A stretch of 64,000 bases of DNA, taken from positions 2,593,625 through 2,657,624 of the forward strand of contig OX155972.1 of NCBI GenBank assembly GCA_944548615.1, given 5' to 3'. Source of the DNA: Micropterix aruncella. Its lineage: Eukaryota > Arthropoda > Insecta > Lepidoptera > Micropterigidae. The position numbers and the translations under genes were made by a program. Under the pieces are notes generated by a model. It saw only the letters and a program-made list of their open reading frames with translations. It made no database searches and was not told where the DNA came from. Each line of letters starts with the position of its first letter. Position 1 is the stretch's first letter. Shown here piece by piece: positions 31,917 to 42,639 of the stretch.

Positions 31917-32546
31917 TCCTTTGGGAAAGTTAACGGAAATGCATTTCAATTCTGTCGATCGAATGCAATAATATTCTACACACACACATACACACACGCT
32001 ACTCGAACACTTACATACAGGCTGAGTTTTTAATTAGTGACATCCTTGAAGTGGGTGAATCAGTACGAGCAAATAAGCAACTTTTCATAGAACTTTTTGG
32101 GAAAAACAAATAAAAAACAACTTTTTAAAGAAAAAAAATGTTGAAATTTTTGACTGAATAATAAAAGTTTGACAAGCGTTGAGCGCGCTGCACCATCTAG
32201 CAATAGGTAAAGTATCGCATATAAACAAAATTCGCGATATTTTACCTGCCGCTAGATGGCGCACCGCGCTTAACTCTTATACTATTTTTTAAAACACAAT
32301 AATTTATAAACTCAAAAAACATGTATATTTTTTCGAAAAAAAAAAGATATGTGTTTTTTACAACTTGTTTTATGAAGTTGCTAATTTGCTTGTACGGATT
32401 TACCTACTTCATGGATGTCACTAATTAAAACCTCACCTGTATAAACATTTCATAGTAGGGTTGGTTGTAAGAGATTGTCGTAAGATAATAAACCCGCCCA
32501 TTGTGAAATTTCACTATAAAGAGTAGAAACAAACAAACAAACCCAC
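31917..32546 (+). mobile_element. SINE body and tail, interrupted by MITE
   Basis: Blocks AAAGTTAACGGAAATGCATT (31928) and GTAGGGTTGGTTGTAAGAGA (32455) match the reverse complement of the SINE at 46455-46680. The tail ends in AAACAAACAAAC (to about 32542), directly against the splice donor of anoctamin exon 11. MITE 32018-32439 lies inside. Confidence 0.8.
32018..32439. mobile_element. MITE family A, full copy, TA-flanked
   Basis: Long inverted ends (CAGGCTGAGTTTTTAATTAG and its complement) with TA on both sides (32016-32017 and 32440-32441). The centre holds a second inverted block (ACCTGCCGCTAGATGGCGCA and CACCATCTAGCAATAGGTAA). TA duplication suggests Tc1/mariner mobilisation. Related copies lie at 43755, 51202, 52945 and 58159. 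Confidence 0.82.
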
Positions 32547-32691
32547 CTTTAGGTTTTTCATCCTCGCTGGAGACGTCAGTGGAGCTTATATGAGCGGCTT
32601 TCAACTCCCGAGGAGTCTTGAGCTGCGCTTGAGGAGGGGAGCTTCCGAAAGTTAGCTCCGGTTCGGAACCTCTGCTCTCCGACTGTACATC
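32547..32691 (-). CDS. Ano8: Anoctamin-8-like exon 11
   Basis: 145 nt from acceptor ...TACGCAG to donor GTGGGT. In frame it reads a Ser/Glu/Pro-rich, probably disordered cytosolic segment ('SSPPQAQLKTPREL', 'ISSTDVSSEDEKPK'). It must enter in phase 0; the alternative frame stops after about 14 codons. It leaves in phase 1 and joins exon 12 perfectly. Exon 10, however, ends with two bases of a codon, so direct joining to exon 10 would break the frame. An exon is likely missing between them. The intron sequence right after the donor is SINE tail. Confidence 0.8.
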
Positions 32692-33116
32692 CTGCGTACA
32701 ATAAATCCATGAAACTATGGCAATGTTAAGATATTTACTTCTATTTATTAATATTATAAAGCTATTATGATGCAAAAATGAGCAAATCGTTCCGGTCTTA
32801 CACAGCGAGTTATCAAGCTGAAGCTGGTCTCGCCAAGAAACTGTATACTAGTTTGGCGAGATTGTAATATTTAAAAAAATGTATCTTTTTCTCTGAATAA
32901 ATTTAATAAAAAAAAAAAAAAAAGCTGTGGGTATAATTGAATCGGCCATTTCAAAAACGGCATCTGAGGCGCAAAAATAAAAATTTTCAGGAGATATAGA
33001 AAACCGTTTCTAGCCTTAAGTAACTTGAAATTGTTTGACAAAAAATATTTTTAAACAAAACAAGCTAAATTTGTTTAGCTTGTTTGTATATGTTGGATGT
33101 ATACGTTGGATGTTGC
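32692..33116. other. Intronic sequence, nothing recognised
   Basis: AT-rich intron with a poly-A run near 32910. No ORF or repeat family was identified. Confidence 0.5.
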
Positions 33117-33430
33117 ACTATGGATTTGTTTCACCTTTTTAAAGATCTTGGTCTCTCCAGGAAAATAATCAACTCCTTCCTAGAAAAATGATCTAAAACC
33201 GCGATTTCTGCATCTCAAATTCTATGGCTTCGAAGGGGGAGTGAATGGGTGGTAAGGTGAACGCTCACATGTGGCAAGACAGCTGTCCTAAACCTACCAC
33301 AGCCGGTCGTTAGTCCGGAATCCACCGTTCACCTCCCAGAAGTGTACTAATTATATATGATGGGCCCGATTTTTGGTCGGTGAATTCCATGGCCGCTCCG
33401 TTTGTATCTTATTTTTTATTTATTTATATT
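33117..33430 (+). mobile_element. RLE-type LINE, 3' end fragment (plus)
   Basis: Reverse complement of the 3' end of the LINE at 58999-60104: shared blocks include CACCTTTTTAAAGATCTTGG, CTATGGCTTCGAAGGGGGAG and GGTCGGTGAATTCCATGG. 5'-truncated, as usual for LINE copies. Confidence 0.85.
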
Positions 33431-34170
33431 GTTGGATTAATTAGTAATTACATCATTATTTAATATATAAAAAATATGGCCTTTTCAAAATGACAGATGT
33501 CTCCATACAAAAGTGCCCTTTTCAAAATGACCATGTAATCTTCATATAGCAAAACTGACTTCTGACGTATATTAGAATTGGAAGTATTAGTAAAAGCTTT
33601 TAAGTCTCAAACAGCCTTTTTAACCCTTTGCCTGCTAAGATTGTATATTATTTTTTTTATTTTTTTTGCAGAAGGTAATTACCAAAATTATACTAAATTT
33701 TTAGCTTGAAACGTAACACGTTGGTACGGGTGCATTTTTCAAACCAATACCGACTTTCAGTGTAGAAAAAGTCGTATTGCTGTCCGGTTTTGAAATATAG
33801 GTACCTAGCAATTAAAAAAAGGTAATTAGAATTCCCTTCTAACATAATTTTGAGCTGGGTAGCAAATATCCATCTTTGATATTGAGACACTCAACTAAAG
33901 ATTTTGTAGCATTTACCTAACTGATGTTTTACAGGAATTCCTTTGAAATTATAGAGAAACTCAACCTATTCCTGATAAAATTTATTGATTTGTAAAAATC
34001 GCCAGTTTACAGGATACATTAACAGTCTCAATGTGCTCCTTTTGAAGTTTTCTTCGGGAGATGCAATATTTTCATCCCAAATTGGCGTTTTTCGGTTGGG
34101 TTTCATTGGCCTGTGATAAGGCGCCTAGCATCAAGGAGATGGCGCCGATGGCGCAACCCAAAATTTGAAG
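33431..34170. other. Intronic sequence, nothing recognised
   Basis: AT-rich DNA. A 65-codon minus frame at 33693-33890 lacks any family resemblance. Confidence 0.4.
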
Positions 34171-34174
34171 AACC

Positions 34175-34790
34175 GTTTGCCCCAATCGTCCTGCCCCAGA
34201 CAGTTCAGTTGCCAGGGGGTGCTAATGGTGCCTGTTGCAGTTAGGCCTCTAAGACCCATGGTAAGCCAAATGCACGGGTCAACACCCATCCGGCGGCCTC
34301 CACGCAAAAGTGCGAGGCCGCCGAGTAGGACTCTGAGTAGGACTCTCTGGAAACAGTATTGTTTCCTATAGAGCGGGGTTAGTTCTTAACCTTGGAGCAA
34401 CTGCTCTTGAAACGACCAGTCGGTTACCCGATTCCGGGTAAAAATCCGGGCAAAGGATGCCGAGGTCCACGATAGATTCAGTAGACATTGAATCACCGCT
34501 ACATAAGGGAGAGGACCGCGCAAACGACCTCGAACCTGTAACCAGTCGAGAGACCGGAGCAATCTGATTGCAACTGGAAGTAAGGGCGCGAGCATCGGCC
34601 CGCTGGGTAATTAACTAATTATCTCGCGGTAAGTCGTTGGCTTCTTACAGGCGAGTGGCGTAACTACACAGTGGACTGTTTCGTCCCAAAGTCTTCCACG
34701 CTCACCTCACAGGAGACAGAACGATCAAGTATCGTTAAAACTTCCTGAGGTGACGGTTTCGCCCGTTGTAGTTGACACATCCAAGTTTGG
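34175..34790 (+). repeat. Dispersed repeat family X, plus copy
   Basis: Carries the family blocks CACCCATCCGGCGGCCTCCA, TGTTTCCTATAGAGCGGGG, GGGAGAGGACCGCGCAAACG and GGTGACGGTTTCGCCCGTTG. It lies in tandem with the next copy. Confidence 0.75.
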
Positions 34791-34794
34791 TTCT

Positions 34795-35372
34795 TAATGG
34801 TTTCGTGCAGCTTGGGCCTGATGGCCTGCCTGTGTTTCCTAAGGTTGACTCATCTCATGTTTCAGCTCCCATCCGGTAGCCGCCTTGAAGAGAGACTCAA
34901 CCTGAAAAGGCCACTGTGAACTCTGCCAGTGGCTGCAACTTGCAGTCGAATAGTTGGGATCGGAAGTGTGGATCCTGGAGAACACCTCGAGCGAAACTGG
35001 GCAATTTGAGAGAGCCTGGAGACAAACGGTTCCTACGAAGCGGGGGGTAGATCCATTTGCTACCCGATCCCGAATGAGCTTGACGTGCAAAAGGCGCCAT
35101 GGGTCTGTGATAAATTCGAACTGAATTACCGCTGACGCCAAGTAGACGCGCGCAAGCGAGTTCAAATCTGTGACCGGACTGGAGTAAGGGTGTGATAGCC
35201 CGCTGGGTTGCACTTCCTAGTGCCTCACAAGGCGTTGGATTCTTATGGGCTGTTCGCGAAGTTCGAATGTGTTGTCTTCAAAGTCTTTGCGTTCGCTCTA
35301 TGGAAGACAGAACGACTCGATGTTGTGCGGTTTGAACCTGGGGAGGCGGTTCGCCCGTAGTTATTGACACCC
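34795..35372 (+). repeat. Dispersed repeat family X, diverged plus copy
   Basis: Begins TGGTTTCGTGCAGCTTGGGC, similar to the start of the 50-kb copy, and ends with the GAGGCGGTTCGCCCGTAG block. More diverged than its left neighbour, so this is not a recent tandem duplication. Confidence 0.6.
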
Positions 35373-35514
35373 CTGAACGCCCCAGACACTGGATGAGTCA
35401 AAGGACAGTAGCGTCCACTCGAGCAGCCTCTCATCCAACAGTGGAAAACAAAATGCTAAAAAGAATCACAACAATAAAAGTGCAGTTTGCGCAAAAATAA
35501 CACCAAATAGTTAC

Positions 35515-35551
35515 CTTTGAATTCTTCAGGATGTCCTTCCCGAAAAGACGA
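35515..35551 (-). other. Candidate missing anoctamin exon (weak)
   Basis: A good donor, AAAG|GTAACT, ends a short open stretch reading VRLFGKDILKNSK in the phase needed to join exon 11. The only nearby acceptor (CATTGAG) lacks a pyrimidine tract and gives the wrong phase for exon 10. Recorded because it is the best candidate seen in this intron. Confidence 0.2.
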
Positions 35552-35553
35552 AC

Positions 35554-36509
35554 TCAATGCGTTTACTCACTACTAACTATGAAATCTACTCTACTAACAT
35601 TTATATACTACAGTGACAAATACTAAGCGGTTACAAATTTAAAACATGAAAAACAAAACAAAATAAACATTGATATAACTAAATTTGCAAATGTGTCGAT
35701 TTACAAAAATTAAACTATTTATTCGCTACTACTAACATCGCTGCTACTCTGAAAAGAAACGAAATAAAATGTGATTTTTTAATAGGTACATAAAATTTCA
35801 GAGCAATCGGTTGACTGTAAGATATTGTCAACAGAGTGAAGAGTCCGCCTTTGTATGATTTATGCAACAGAGTTTGAATGTTTTTTTTTAAAAGTTATAT
35901 CTTCATTGCACAATACAGACATGGGTTATTATTCAAAAAGTAGGTAAAACGTCTGGTTTTTTTTTCATAGGATTTCTCAATAACAGTACTTGTTTAAAAT
36001 ATACCAGACAAAATATATAGTGGTTTTTATAAGCTGTTTTGATATATCAATTTTATATAAATTTGTACATACCATATGAAAAAAAATCAATATGATAATA
36101 TGGACGACGATATGATAATATAGGGCGGTTAAGTACAATGGCGAATTTATTGCTATGGTTAAACAATATCTCTCAGTCAACCGTGGCTGTGATGGATCGG
36201 ACCCGTAAAGGATGTGTTACCACTGTTAAGTATGTATAAACGTAGCGAATTGACCCATAGCGACAACTGATGGAACACATCAAGGTGGTTAAAATGTTCA
36301 GCGAGAAAATCAACGATCTGCGAACATATACGTGATAGCAGAATGAACCACTGGGTGCAGTTTCGAAATCACACTGCACTATCAAAAGAACATTTCTATT
36401 CCCCCCGCAACGTTAAAGATCAGACCCGGAAAGCTGTAGAGCAGCGTGCTACGCTGGTGCCGTGCAGAAAATATACAAAAATCGGAGTATTTGTGATTTA
36501 AAATACAAT
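35554..36509. other. Intronic sequence, nothing recognised
   Basis: AT-rich. TTTCTTTTCAG at about 35748 (minus) is an acceptor-like site, but the following text stops quickly in the frame required after exon 10. Confidence 0.4.
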
Positions 36510-37300
36510 GCGTAATTGGTACCCGCTTGCGAAGTTTGTTCACAAACACTTTGCGACATATATCGAACGAAAGCTTCCCTCTCCAAAAACGAGCCATAAA
36601 AATATTGATAAACCTTAACCATAATGAATCATGTCGTGGTCACTTCAAAAATCTCAGTATTCTAACGCTACCATCACTTTATATATTTGAATGCATAAAG
36701 TTAATATTAAAAAACGTAGGAAAGTTGAAGACCCAAAAAGAAATTCACTCGTATTTCACTAGATTAGGCACAATTTAGCATTACCCCGATATCTCTGGAA
36801 TTATTCAAAAGGGATCCAAATTACGTTGGAAAGGCGTGTTACAATAAACTGCCTGGGAATATTAAAATTATATGTAGAAACGAAAAAATAGCCCAATTTA
36901 AATCGAAATTTAAAGGCTACCTTATTGCGAAAGAAATATATTATATTAACGAATTATAATTAGACGACTGACAATTTCCATCTCGATTTTATTTATTTAA
37001 CTTGACATTTGTACCATTTTATTGATTATTAAATTATTACTATCATTTCTAATTGTCTCCGATAATCAATTATATTTCTTATTTGTAGGACCATTTCATT
37101 TTAATATTACAATTTTATGACTAACTGTAGTTATAAATATATAATATAACTATTATCAAATGTGTGGTGAGTCTCTTATGAAATATTTAGTATCAATTTT
37201 AAAGTTATTTTAACATTAAGCGGCATTAACATTAAGTGTCTAAACAACTATGTAAAAGTTTTTGAAGACAATAAATGTGATTTGATTTGATTTGAATTGA
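36510..37300 (+). mobile_element. Jockey-type LINE, 5'-truncated
   Basis: Translation near 36570-36780 resembles an RT C-terminus ('QKRAIKILINLNHNESCRGH', 'LSILTLPSLYIFE'). It continues with stops and ends in AATAAATGTGATTTGATTTG. Related to 24255-25071. Confidence 0.75.
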
Positions 37301-37304
37301 AAGA

Positions 37305-37640
37305 ATAGCTTCTATTATTTTAATATTATTTACTTAAAGATATTAATTTCTAATTTGGTATACAGTACTTAATACTTATGCGCTTCAAGTTCAGACAGAC
37401 TAATAGATGGCGTTCTATCTAAAAATGCAATAGATGGCACTAAAAACTGAATTGTATATATTATTGATAAATTACTAAGTTTTTCTCAGTTCTTTAAAAA
37501 ATATATAAAAAACCATTCTTTATCAATGCTACTACGGATGGCCCAATATTTTGCTATTAGTGCCACCTGTATTTCGCCGGTGCAAGGGTTGCCAAATCGT
37601 ACTATGAGTTGAGCAATCTAATACCATATATAATTAATGA
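37305..37640 (+). repeat. Repeat family Y, partial copy
   Basis: Shares AATTTGGTATACAGTACTTA, AATGCAATAGATGGCACTAA and the end GAGCAATCTAATACC with the element at 47683-48441. Confidence 0.65.
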
Positions 37641-38059
37641 TACTACATACACTACACTACACTACAGGTTATGCTATAAAATTACAACACTAAAGCAATA
37701 CGCTATTACTAGAGACAAACTATGCACATAAAGCTTGAGAAGAGAATGGAATATTTGGAATACCTTGTTGACATGGCTGGGAATATGCTGGGCAGATCTG
37801 TGGAGATGTTCGCTTGCTTTCAAGTTTTGCAAGACGGACGGACCTTGAACAGTCAATTGCGTATCCTAACGAGTGACAATGAACAAGCAAACGTTAAAAA
37901 AATATATATTATCTCAAATACAAAATCAGTATGCTATCGCTCCACTTCGACTCGAACTTCCCCAATGGCTAAAAGCGCCTGAACTCACGAAATCCTCCCT
38001 GGGAATAAGCCGAATTACTTCTCGCCGACAGGTTCGATCCTGGAGCCGTCTGGCAGACA

Positions 38060-38340
38060 GAAAGGACCAACTGCGCGGTGGACAAACATGGCCTCATTTC
38101 TTCCGTGCACACCCGCCCGCCGGGATTCGACTTGTGCCGGCGCGAATGGGTGACATTAAACCGCATCCGCACAGGCCACAGTCGATGCGATGGAATGCTC
38201 CATAAACGGGGCTGCGGCGCTGCCGTTCAGTCCATCCCGCACATTGTGCAGGAGTCTAGGAGTGCCCCAAACGCGCTTTCAGCGGCAGCTTCGCCGACAT
38301 CCACCTTGCCACCGACCTCGCACAAAGTTGGATGAGGTCA
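38060..38340 (+). mobile_element. Non-LTR retrotransposon RT C-terminus fragment
   Basis: The plus-strand frame near 38120-38335 contains 'LNRIRTGHSRCDGMLHKRG' and a Cys-Gly pattern followed by 'IPHIVQE', typical of the region after the RT in R1/jockey-like elements ('RTGHGRC...C.CG....HI'). Confidence 0.65.
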
Positions 38341-38504
38341 CTTAACCTTTAAATACTGACGTGGATGTCACACAGACACCGGATGGACAAATTTGAGTCT
38401 TACTTTGTCACTTGTGAAATTACGAAAAACCAGCCCTCTCCGCTAGCTTCGGTATTTCAACCGTTAATTAGTCAGTCGAGCGCTCGCACGCGGCGCATCA
38501 ACAC

Positions 38505-39367
38505 CAGTGTTGCCAACTTAGGCGATATATCGCCATTTAGGCTACCTCGAATGGGTTATCGGCGACCAAAAAATACCAAAAAATTCCTGTCGCCGATTTA
38601 GGCTACACTAGTTGTTCGATTTTAATTTGTATGGTGACAATGATTTTACTTATTTCTAAGATAATGGTGCCGAACAAATAGGTAACTTGTAATATTTTTA
38701 CATAAATAATTTCCCCTTTGTTAACCTTAAATTATTATGGTTTAGTTTCATGCCCGCTCCACACATTGACCAGCGTTGGCCGCATCGCCTATGTCTCTCT
38801 CGCTCTTTCCCATATATTTTTCTGACATCACAGTGGTGCCGACTCGCTTCCGCCTTAGCAATATTTGCCAACATTCGCCAACGTGTGGAGCTGGCATAAT
38901 ATTATGTATTTGTTTCTTGCAATGTAAGGATGTAATTGATTTTTGCAAACTTTCTTTGCAAAAGATTAAAGTAGTTAAGAAAATTTGTTTTTTGCAATGT
39001 GATATAAATTATATGATAGGTAATTGGTCATATTACATTGCATATTTATGTATGGTTCGTGGTATCATGTTCACAAATATAGTAGCTGTATACAAAATGG
39101 TGACCTTGGTATCTACTAAGTAATTTTGTTCTATTTTATCGTACAATCTTATTCCAACCAATGTTTTTTTTAATGTATCTACTAATCTTGGTAATTTAAA
39201 AAAAAATATCTGTAACGGCCTAGAATGTTTTGAATTATTTGATTTAAACCTATGTTCTGCAATCCTTTTCATTGGCAAAAAAAAAGGCTTTTTTGCAAAA
39301 CGGCTACTTTAGGCTATCTTTTCTGTTGACAGCGGCGACTATTCAAGGCTAACACTTGGCAACACTG
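38505..39367. mobile_element. Non-autonomous hAT element, 863 bp
   Basis: Ends CAGTGTTGCCAA and TTGGCAACACTG, flanked by the perfect 8-bp duplication ATCAACAC (38497-38504 and 39368-39375), diagnostic of hAT. No transposase motif was found. Inside, 38755-38897 has a second inverted pair (GCTCCACAC...CGTTGGC), perhaps a nested MITE. Confidence 0.88.
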
Positions 39368-40553
39368 ATCAACACATTTATTTAAGTGGCCTGGAAGTGT
39401 CTCTGGGATGTAAGGTCAGTATTAATATTTGTGATCTGTTAATTAATAAAGGTCAGTATTATTGTATTAAAGGTCAGTATTAATGTTCAAGACACATATT
39501 ATAATAAAGATTGATGGTCTAGTTGCATAAATTTGGCAAAAAAAAGAATCCATATAATTCAGTAGAACTAGTTTATAACAATTGCAATAGTTTATAACAA
39601 TATTGTAAAAGACTTTAATAAATGTTGTCTCAAGAGCCAAATAAATGTTCATTCCATATAAAAGTGATGCTTTTTTATGTTTACTAAGTACAGTACCGTG
39701 CGAATTAATTGGAACAAGCAATAAATTTAAACTTTTCTTTTATTTCTGGCAACTATCTGAGATACTTTTAATTCTGGCAACGTTTCTTAACCTGCCATGT
39801 CAAAAAAACGTATTCTAGGTTATGTTGGTGTGTTTTCAGCAGGAAGTTTGTTGTTTTTCATAAAGAGCAGATTTGAACTGCGTAATTTGAGTGACTTTTC
39901 AAGCATGGATATCACTCCAAAGAAAGCGGGAATGGATAATTACGCTTGCTGAGCACTCTTCTATGACGTACCGGCAGATAGCGGAGAATGTTGGAGTTGG
40001 CCTCGCATCCGTCAGCAGGATCGTCAATCAGATAAAACGACGGGAGCGGTGAACATCAAACGAAAGGGAAAATGTGGTCGGAAGAGAGACACAACCATCA
40101 AATATCATCAACTTCTGGTGCGTAAGAGCAAAATAAATCCATGCAGGAGTGCAGTCGACCTAAACAGAGAATTTCATCAATCTGGAATAAATATTGACGT
40201 CACTAAAGTCTGATAACGGCTTCTTGAATTTGGTAAGATTGCAAGGAAGCCAATTAAGAAGCAGCTTCTGACCATTGTCATGATAAAGACGCGCCTAGCT
40301 TGGGTCAAGAAATACTAGCACTGGACAACTGAAGACTGACATAAAGTTCTTTTTTACGATGAAACACATTTTGTTGTGTATGGACAGCATGTCCAGTTCG
40401 TGCGGTGAGCATATCACCTGCTCATTTGGAACAGACAGTATAGCACCCTATGAAGAAGATGTTTAGGGGTTGCTTCTCCTATCATGGCACTGGATCACTC
40501 GTGCCAGTCACTGGGATGATGACTTTGGGCCAATATATTGACATCTTTCAAAC

Positions 40554-41114
40554 TGTTTCGTACTTAGCCTAAACCTTTCTAGCGTGGCAATTTTATATCG
40601 AGCGACGCAGCTGAACGCAACCAACTAGTGAAGAGAGGACTGGTCAAACGCCGCCACTTACACGTCAAATTGTCATACGATCGGAGCGGACGGTCGATAT
40701 CGCCACTGCAGTAATTACTGTTCTGTAAAGTTATATTTCGCTCGCGTGCGCTTTGTATTGTACTAAAACCTACAATAAATCTGTGCCACCAGGAACAAGG
40801 CGTTTATCTAGAATCCTGCCATCCTTCACCGGCGACAATTAGAGGTTGTCCGAGCAGACCGCGCCTCAATACATGGTCCTTCGAGCCGGATCTGAACCAG
40901 CGACCTATAGTTATATTTCGCTCGCGTGCGCCACATATAACTTTACAGAACAGTAATAACGGCAGCGGCGATATCGACCGTCCGCTCCGATCGTATGACA
41001 ATTTGACGTATAAGTGGCGTTCGACCAGTCCTCTCTTCACTAGTTGGTTGCGTTCAGCTGACTCACTCGATATAAAGTTGCCACGCTAGAAAGGTTTAGG
41101 CTAAGTACGAAACA
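40554..41114. mobile_element. Palindromic LTR insertion with tRNA-Tyr remnant
   Basis: Starts TGTTTCGTACTTAGCC and ends GGCTAAGTACGAAACA, i.e. the same end in both orientations, flanked by CAAAC (40549-40553 and 41115-41119). The left unit 40554-40873 is LTR-like (TG...CA, AATAAA at 40774). It is followed by TGGTCCTTCGAGCCGGAT (40874), which is tRNA-Tyr primer-binding sequence extending to about 40907. Then 23 nt repeated from the LTR (40909-40931; original 40729-40751), and an inverted copy of the first 180 nt (40935-41114). Arms differ at roughly ten sites by eye. Confidence 0.85.
40874..40907 (-). other. tRNA-Tyr 3' fragment including CCA
   Basis: On the minus strand this reads the tRNA-Tyr 3' part: TAGGTCGCTGGTTCAGATCC followed by GGCTCGAAGGACCA. 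It covers part of the variable region, T arm, acceptor strand, discriminator A and CCA. CCA is not genome-encoded in animal tRNA genes, so the source was a mature tRNA used as reverse-transcription primer. Confidence 0.8.
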
Positions 41115-41799
41115 CAAACCATATGATACGGGATCTATCCGGGACCACAAGGTCTATCCTTCCAACGAAAGAATTTTTCAACAGGATCTCGTCACATGCC
41201 ATTCTTTGAAAAAAGTGAAACAGTTTTTCACACAGAACCAAATTACTGTACTTGAATGGCCCGGAAACTCCCTCGATCTCAACCCGATCGAAAACTCTGG
41301 GCCATTTGCAAAAAACGGCTCTCCAACATGGATTGTACAACAAAAATCAAGATGATCAGTGCAGTAATTCAAGTCTGGTTTCACAATGATGAACTGAACA
41401 AAAGCTGTCAAAACCTGGTAAATTCTATGCCTACAAGAGTGAAAGGTGTTATCAATACAAAACATACAAAAACTGTTTTTGTATGTTTATGTCCAATAAA
41501 GCACTTTTTGAAGATAAATACTCTTTGTTCCAATTAATTTGCACGGTACTGTAGATAATTAATAGTTGGAACATATTTTAAACAAGTTATGCAGTTATTA
41601 TTACATAATAATGCTTTTTATTGATTATTTCGCAGCCGTCTGAGAATCAGTATCTACTAAACCAAGTCAGTACTCAAAGGTTAGTATAACACCTTAAACT
41701 ATGTACCTTAGGTTTTCATTAGTTTTAGTTTCTACAGTTTGAATAATTTTCGAATCTTTTAAATTTACTATAAAATGATGTTTTGTAACTTTCGGTTAT

Positions 41800-42085
41800 A
41801 TGTAATAATGTCCAAAGAGTAAACCAATTTTATTTATTTTTTTAAATCTTTATTTATTCCTCCAAATCTTTTTCATCGCCTTCAAAGTAAATCCCCCTCG
41901 GACAAAATACACTTATGCCAATGTTTTTTCCAATCGTCGAAATAGTTGTTAAAAGTCAATTTCCGGAATGGCCTTTAAAGCTTTGTTCGATTCAGCTTGT
42001 ATCTCCTCAATTGAGTCAAAACGGTATCCCCGGTGCGGCCTTTTAAGTTTTTGGAATAGTCAGAAGTCACAGTGCTAAATCAGGC
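41800..42085 (-). pseudogene. Mariner-like transposase C-terminus fragment
   Basis: The minus strand reads a decayed C-terminal region: 'IQAESNKALKAIPE', a DWKK-like stretch with H-K-C-I, and a GGDYFEG-like end. That is the usual end of mariner-type transposases. Stops are present. No TIR pair was identified. Confidence 0.55.
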
Positions 42086-42575
42086 GAGGTGGTTGTGGAA
42101 TGATATGGGTCGATTTGGGGGGGGGGGGGCGGTGCTGCGCTGCTCTCGCTTATTATTTGTTGGCGGGCGGGATGTGACAGTTGGGTTCAGTGAACCAGGT
42201 TACCGCGGCACGCACTTTGGAAACCCCTGGGCTATATACTGCCTCCCTGCAGCAGCTGCCTCCCAAGAAAATAAAAGTAAGACGAGACAACATCGAAAAC
42301 TACAGACAAACCAAGCAACGCTAAACAAATCGAATCTAAGAGTTAGCACACCACACGTTATGTTTTGTTTACTTCAAACGTTGCAGGTGATGTGGGCATT
42401 CTCAATGGTAGATTTCAGCAATACCTTATGTGAAGAGGGTTTCGTTGGACTGGAATCCAGGATAGTTCTGGTGTCCAGGACATTTCTGGCGATCGGTGTG
42501 CTGATGACGCTGGGACTGCTGGAAACCGGAGACGGTGACGCTGCCACAGCTTTTGGCCTGAGGAAAAGGAAATAA
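42072..42575 (+). other. Open frame, 167 codons, not recognised
   Basis: The frame starts in mariner remnant and crosses a 13-nt G tract (42117-42129). It encodes no family I recognise. A Leu/Val/Gly-rich end ('ESRIVLVSRTFLAIGVLMTL') is probably fortuitous. It lies in an intron, antisense to the anoctamin gene. More likely repeat-derived than a gene. Confidence 0.25.
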
Positions 42576-42639
42576 ACTATATAGATGGAATGATAGCATA
42601 CTAAAAACTTTGTATCCTTGTACCCTTTGGATCCTCTAC

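Larger units (their letters stand above)
39798..41450 (+). pseudogene. Tc1-like transposase, decayed and interrupted
   Basis: Plus-strand text from ATG near 39798 has the N-terminal region ('MDITPKKAG', then a helix-turn-helix remnant), a basic mid-portion ('RKGKCGRKRDTT'), the second DDE block 'VLFYDETHF' (about 40345) and the third block 'LEWPGNSLDLNPIEN' (about 41250-41295). Several stops and frameshifts occur, and the palindromic LTR insertion removes continuity between the second and third blocks. The encoded enzyme cannot work, so the copy is old, whereas the inserted palindrome is younger than the element. Confidence 0.85.
39691..41551 (+). mobile_element. Tc1-like transposon with nested insertion
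   Basis: Terminal inverted repeats CAGTACCGTGCGAATTAATT and complement (CAATTAATTTGCACGGTACTG), with TA on both sides (39689-39690 and 41552-41553). Removing 40554-41114 restores a typical Tc1 length of about 1.3 kb. Confidence 0.92.

Noticed and set aside
35690..35760. Anoctamin exon after acceptor TTTCTTTTCAG
   Set aside because: In the phase required after exon 10 it stops after about ten codons, and no suitable donor follows.
42072..42575. 167-codon gene on plus strand
   Set aside because: Starts in mariner remnant, crosses a G homopolymer and has no recognised domain.
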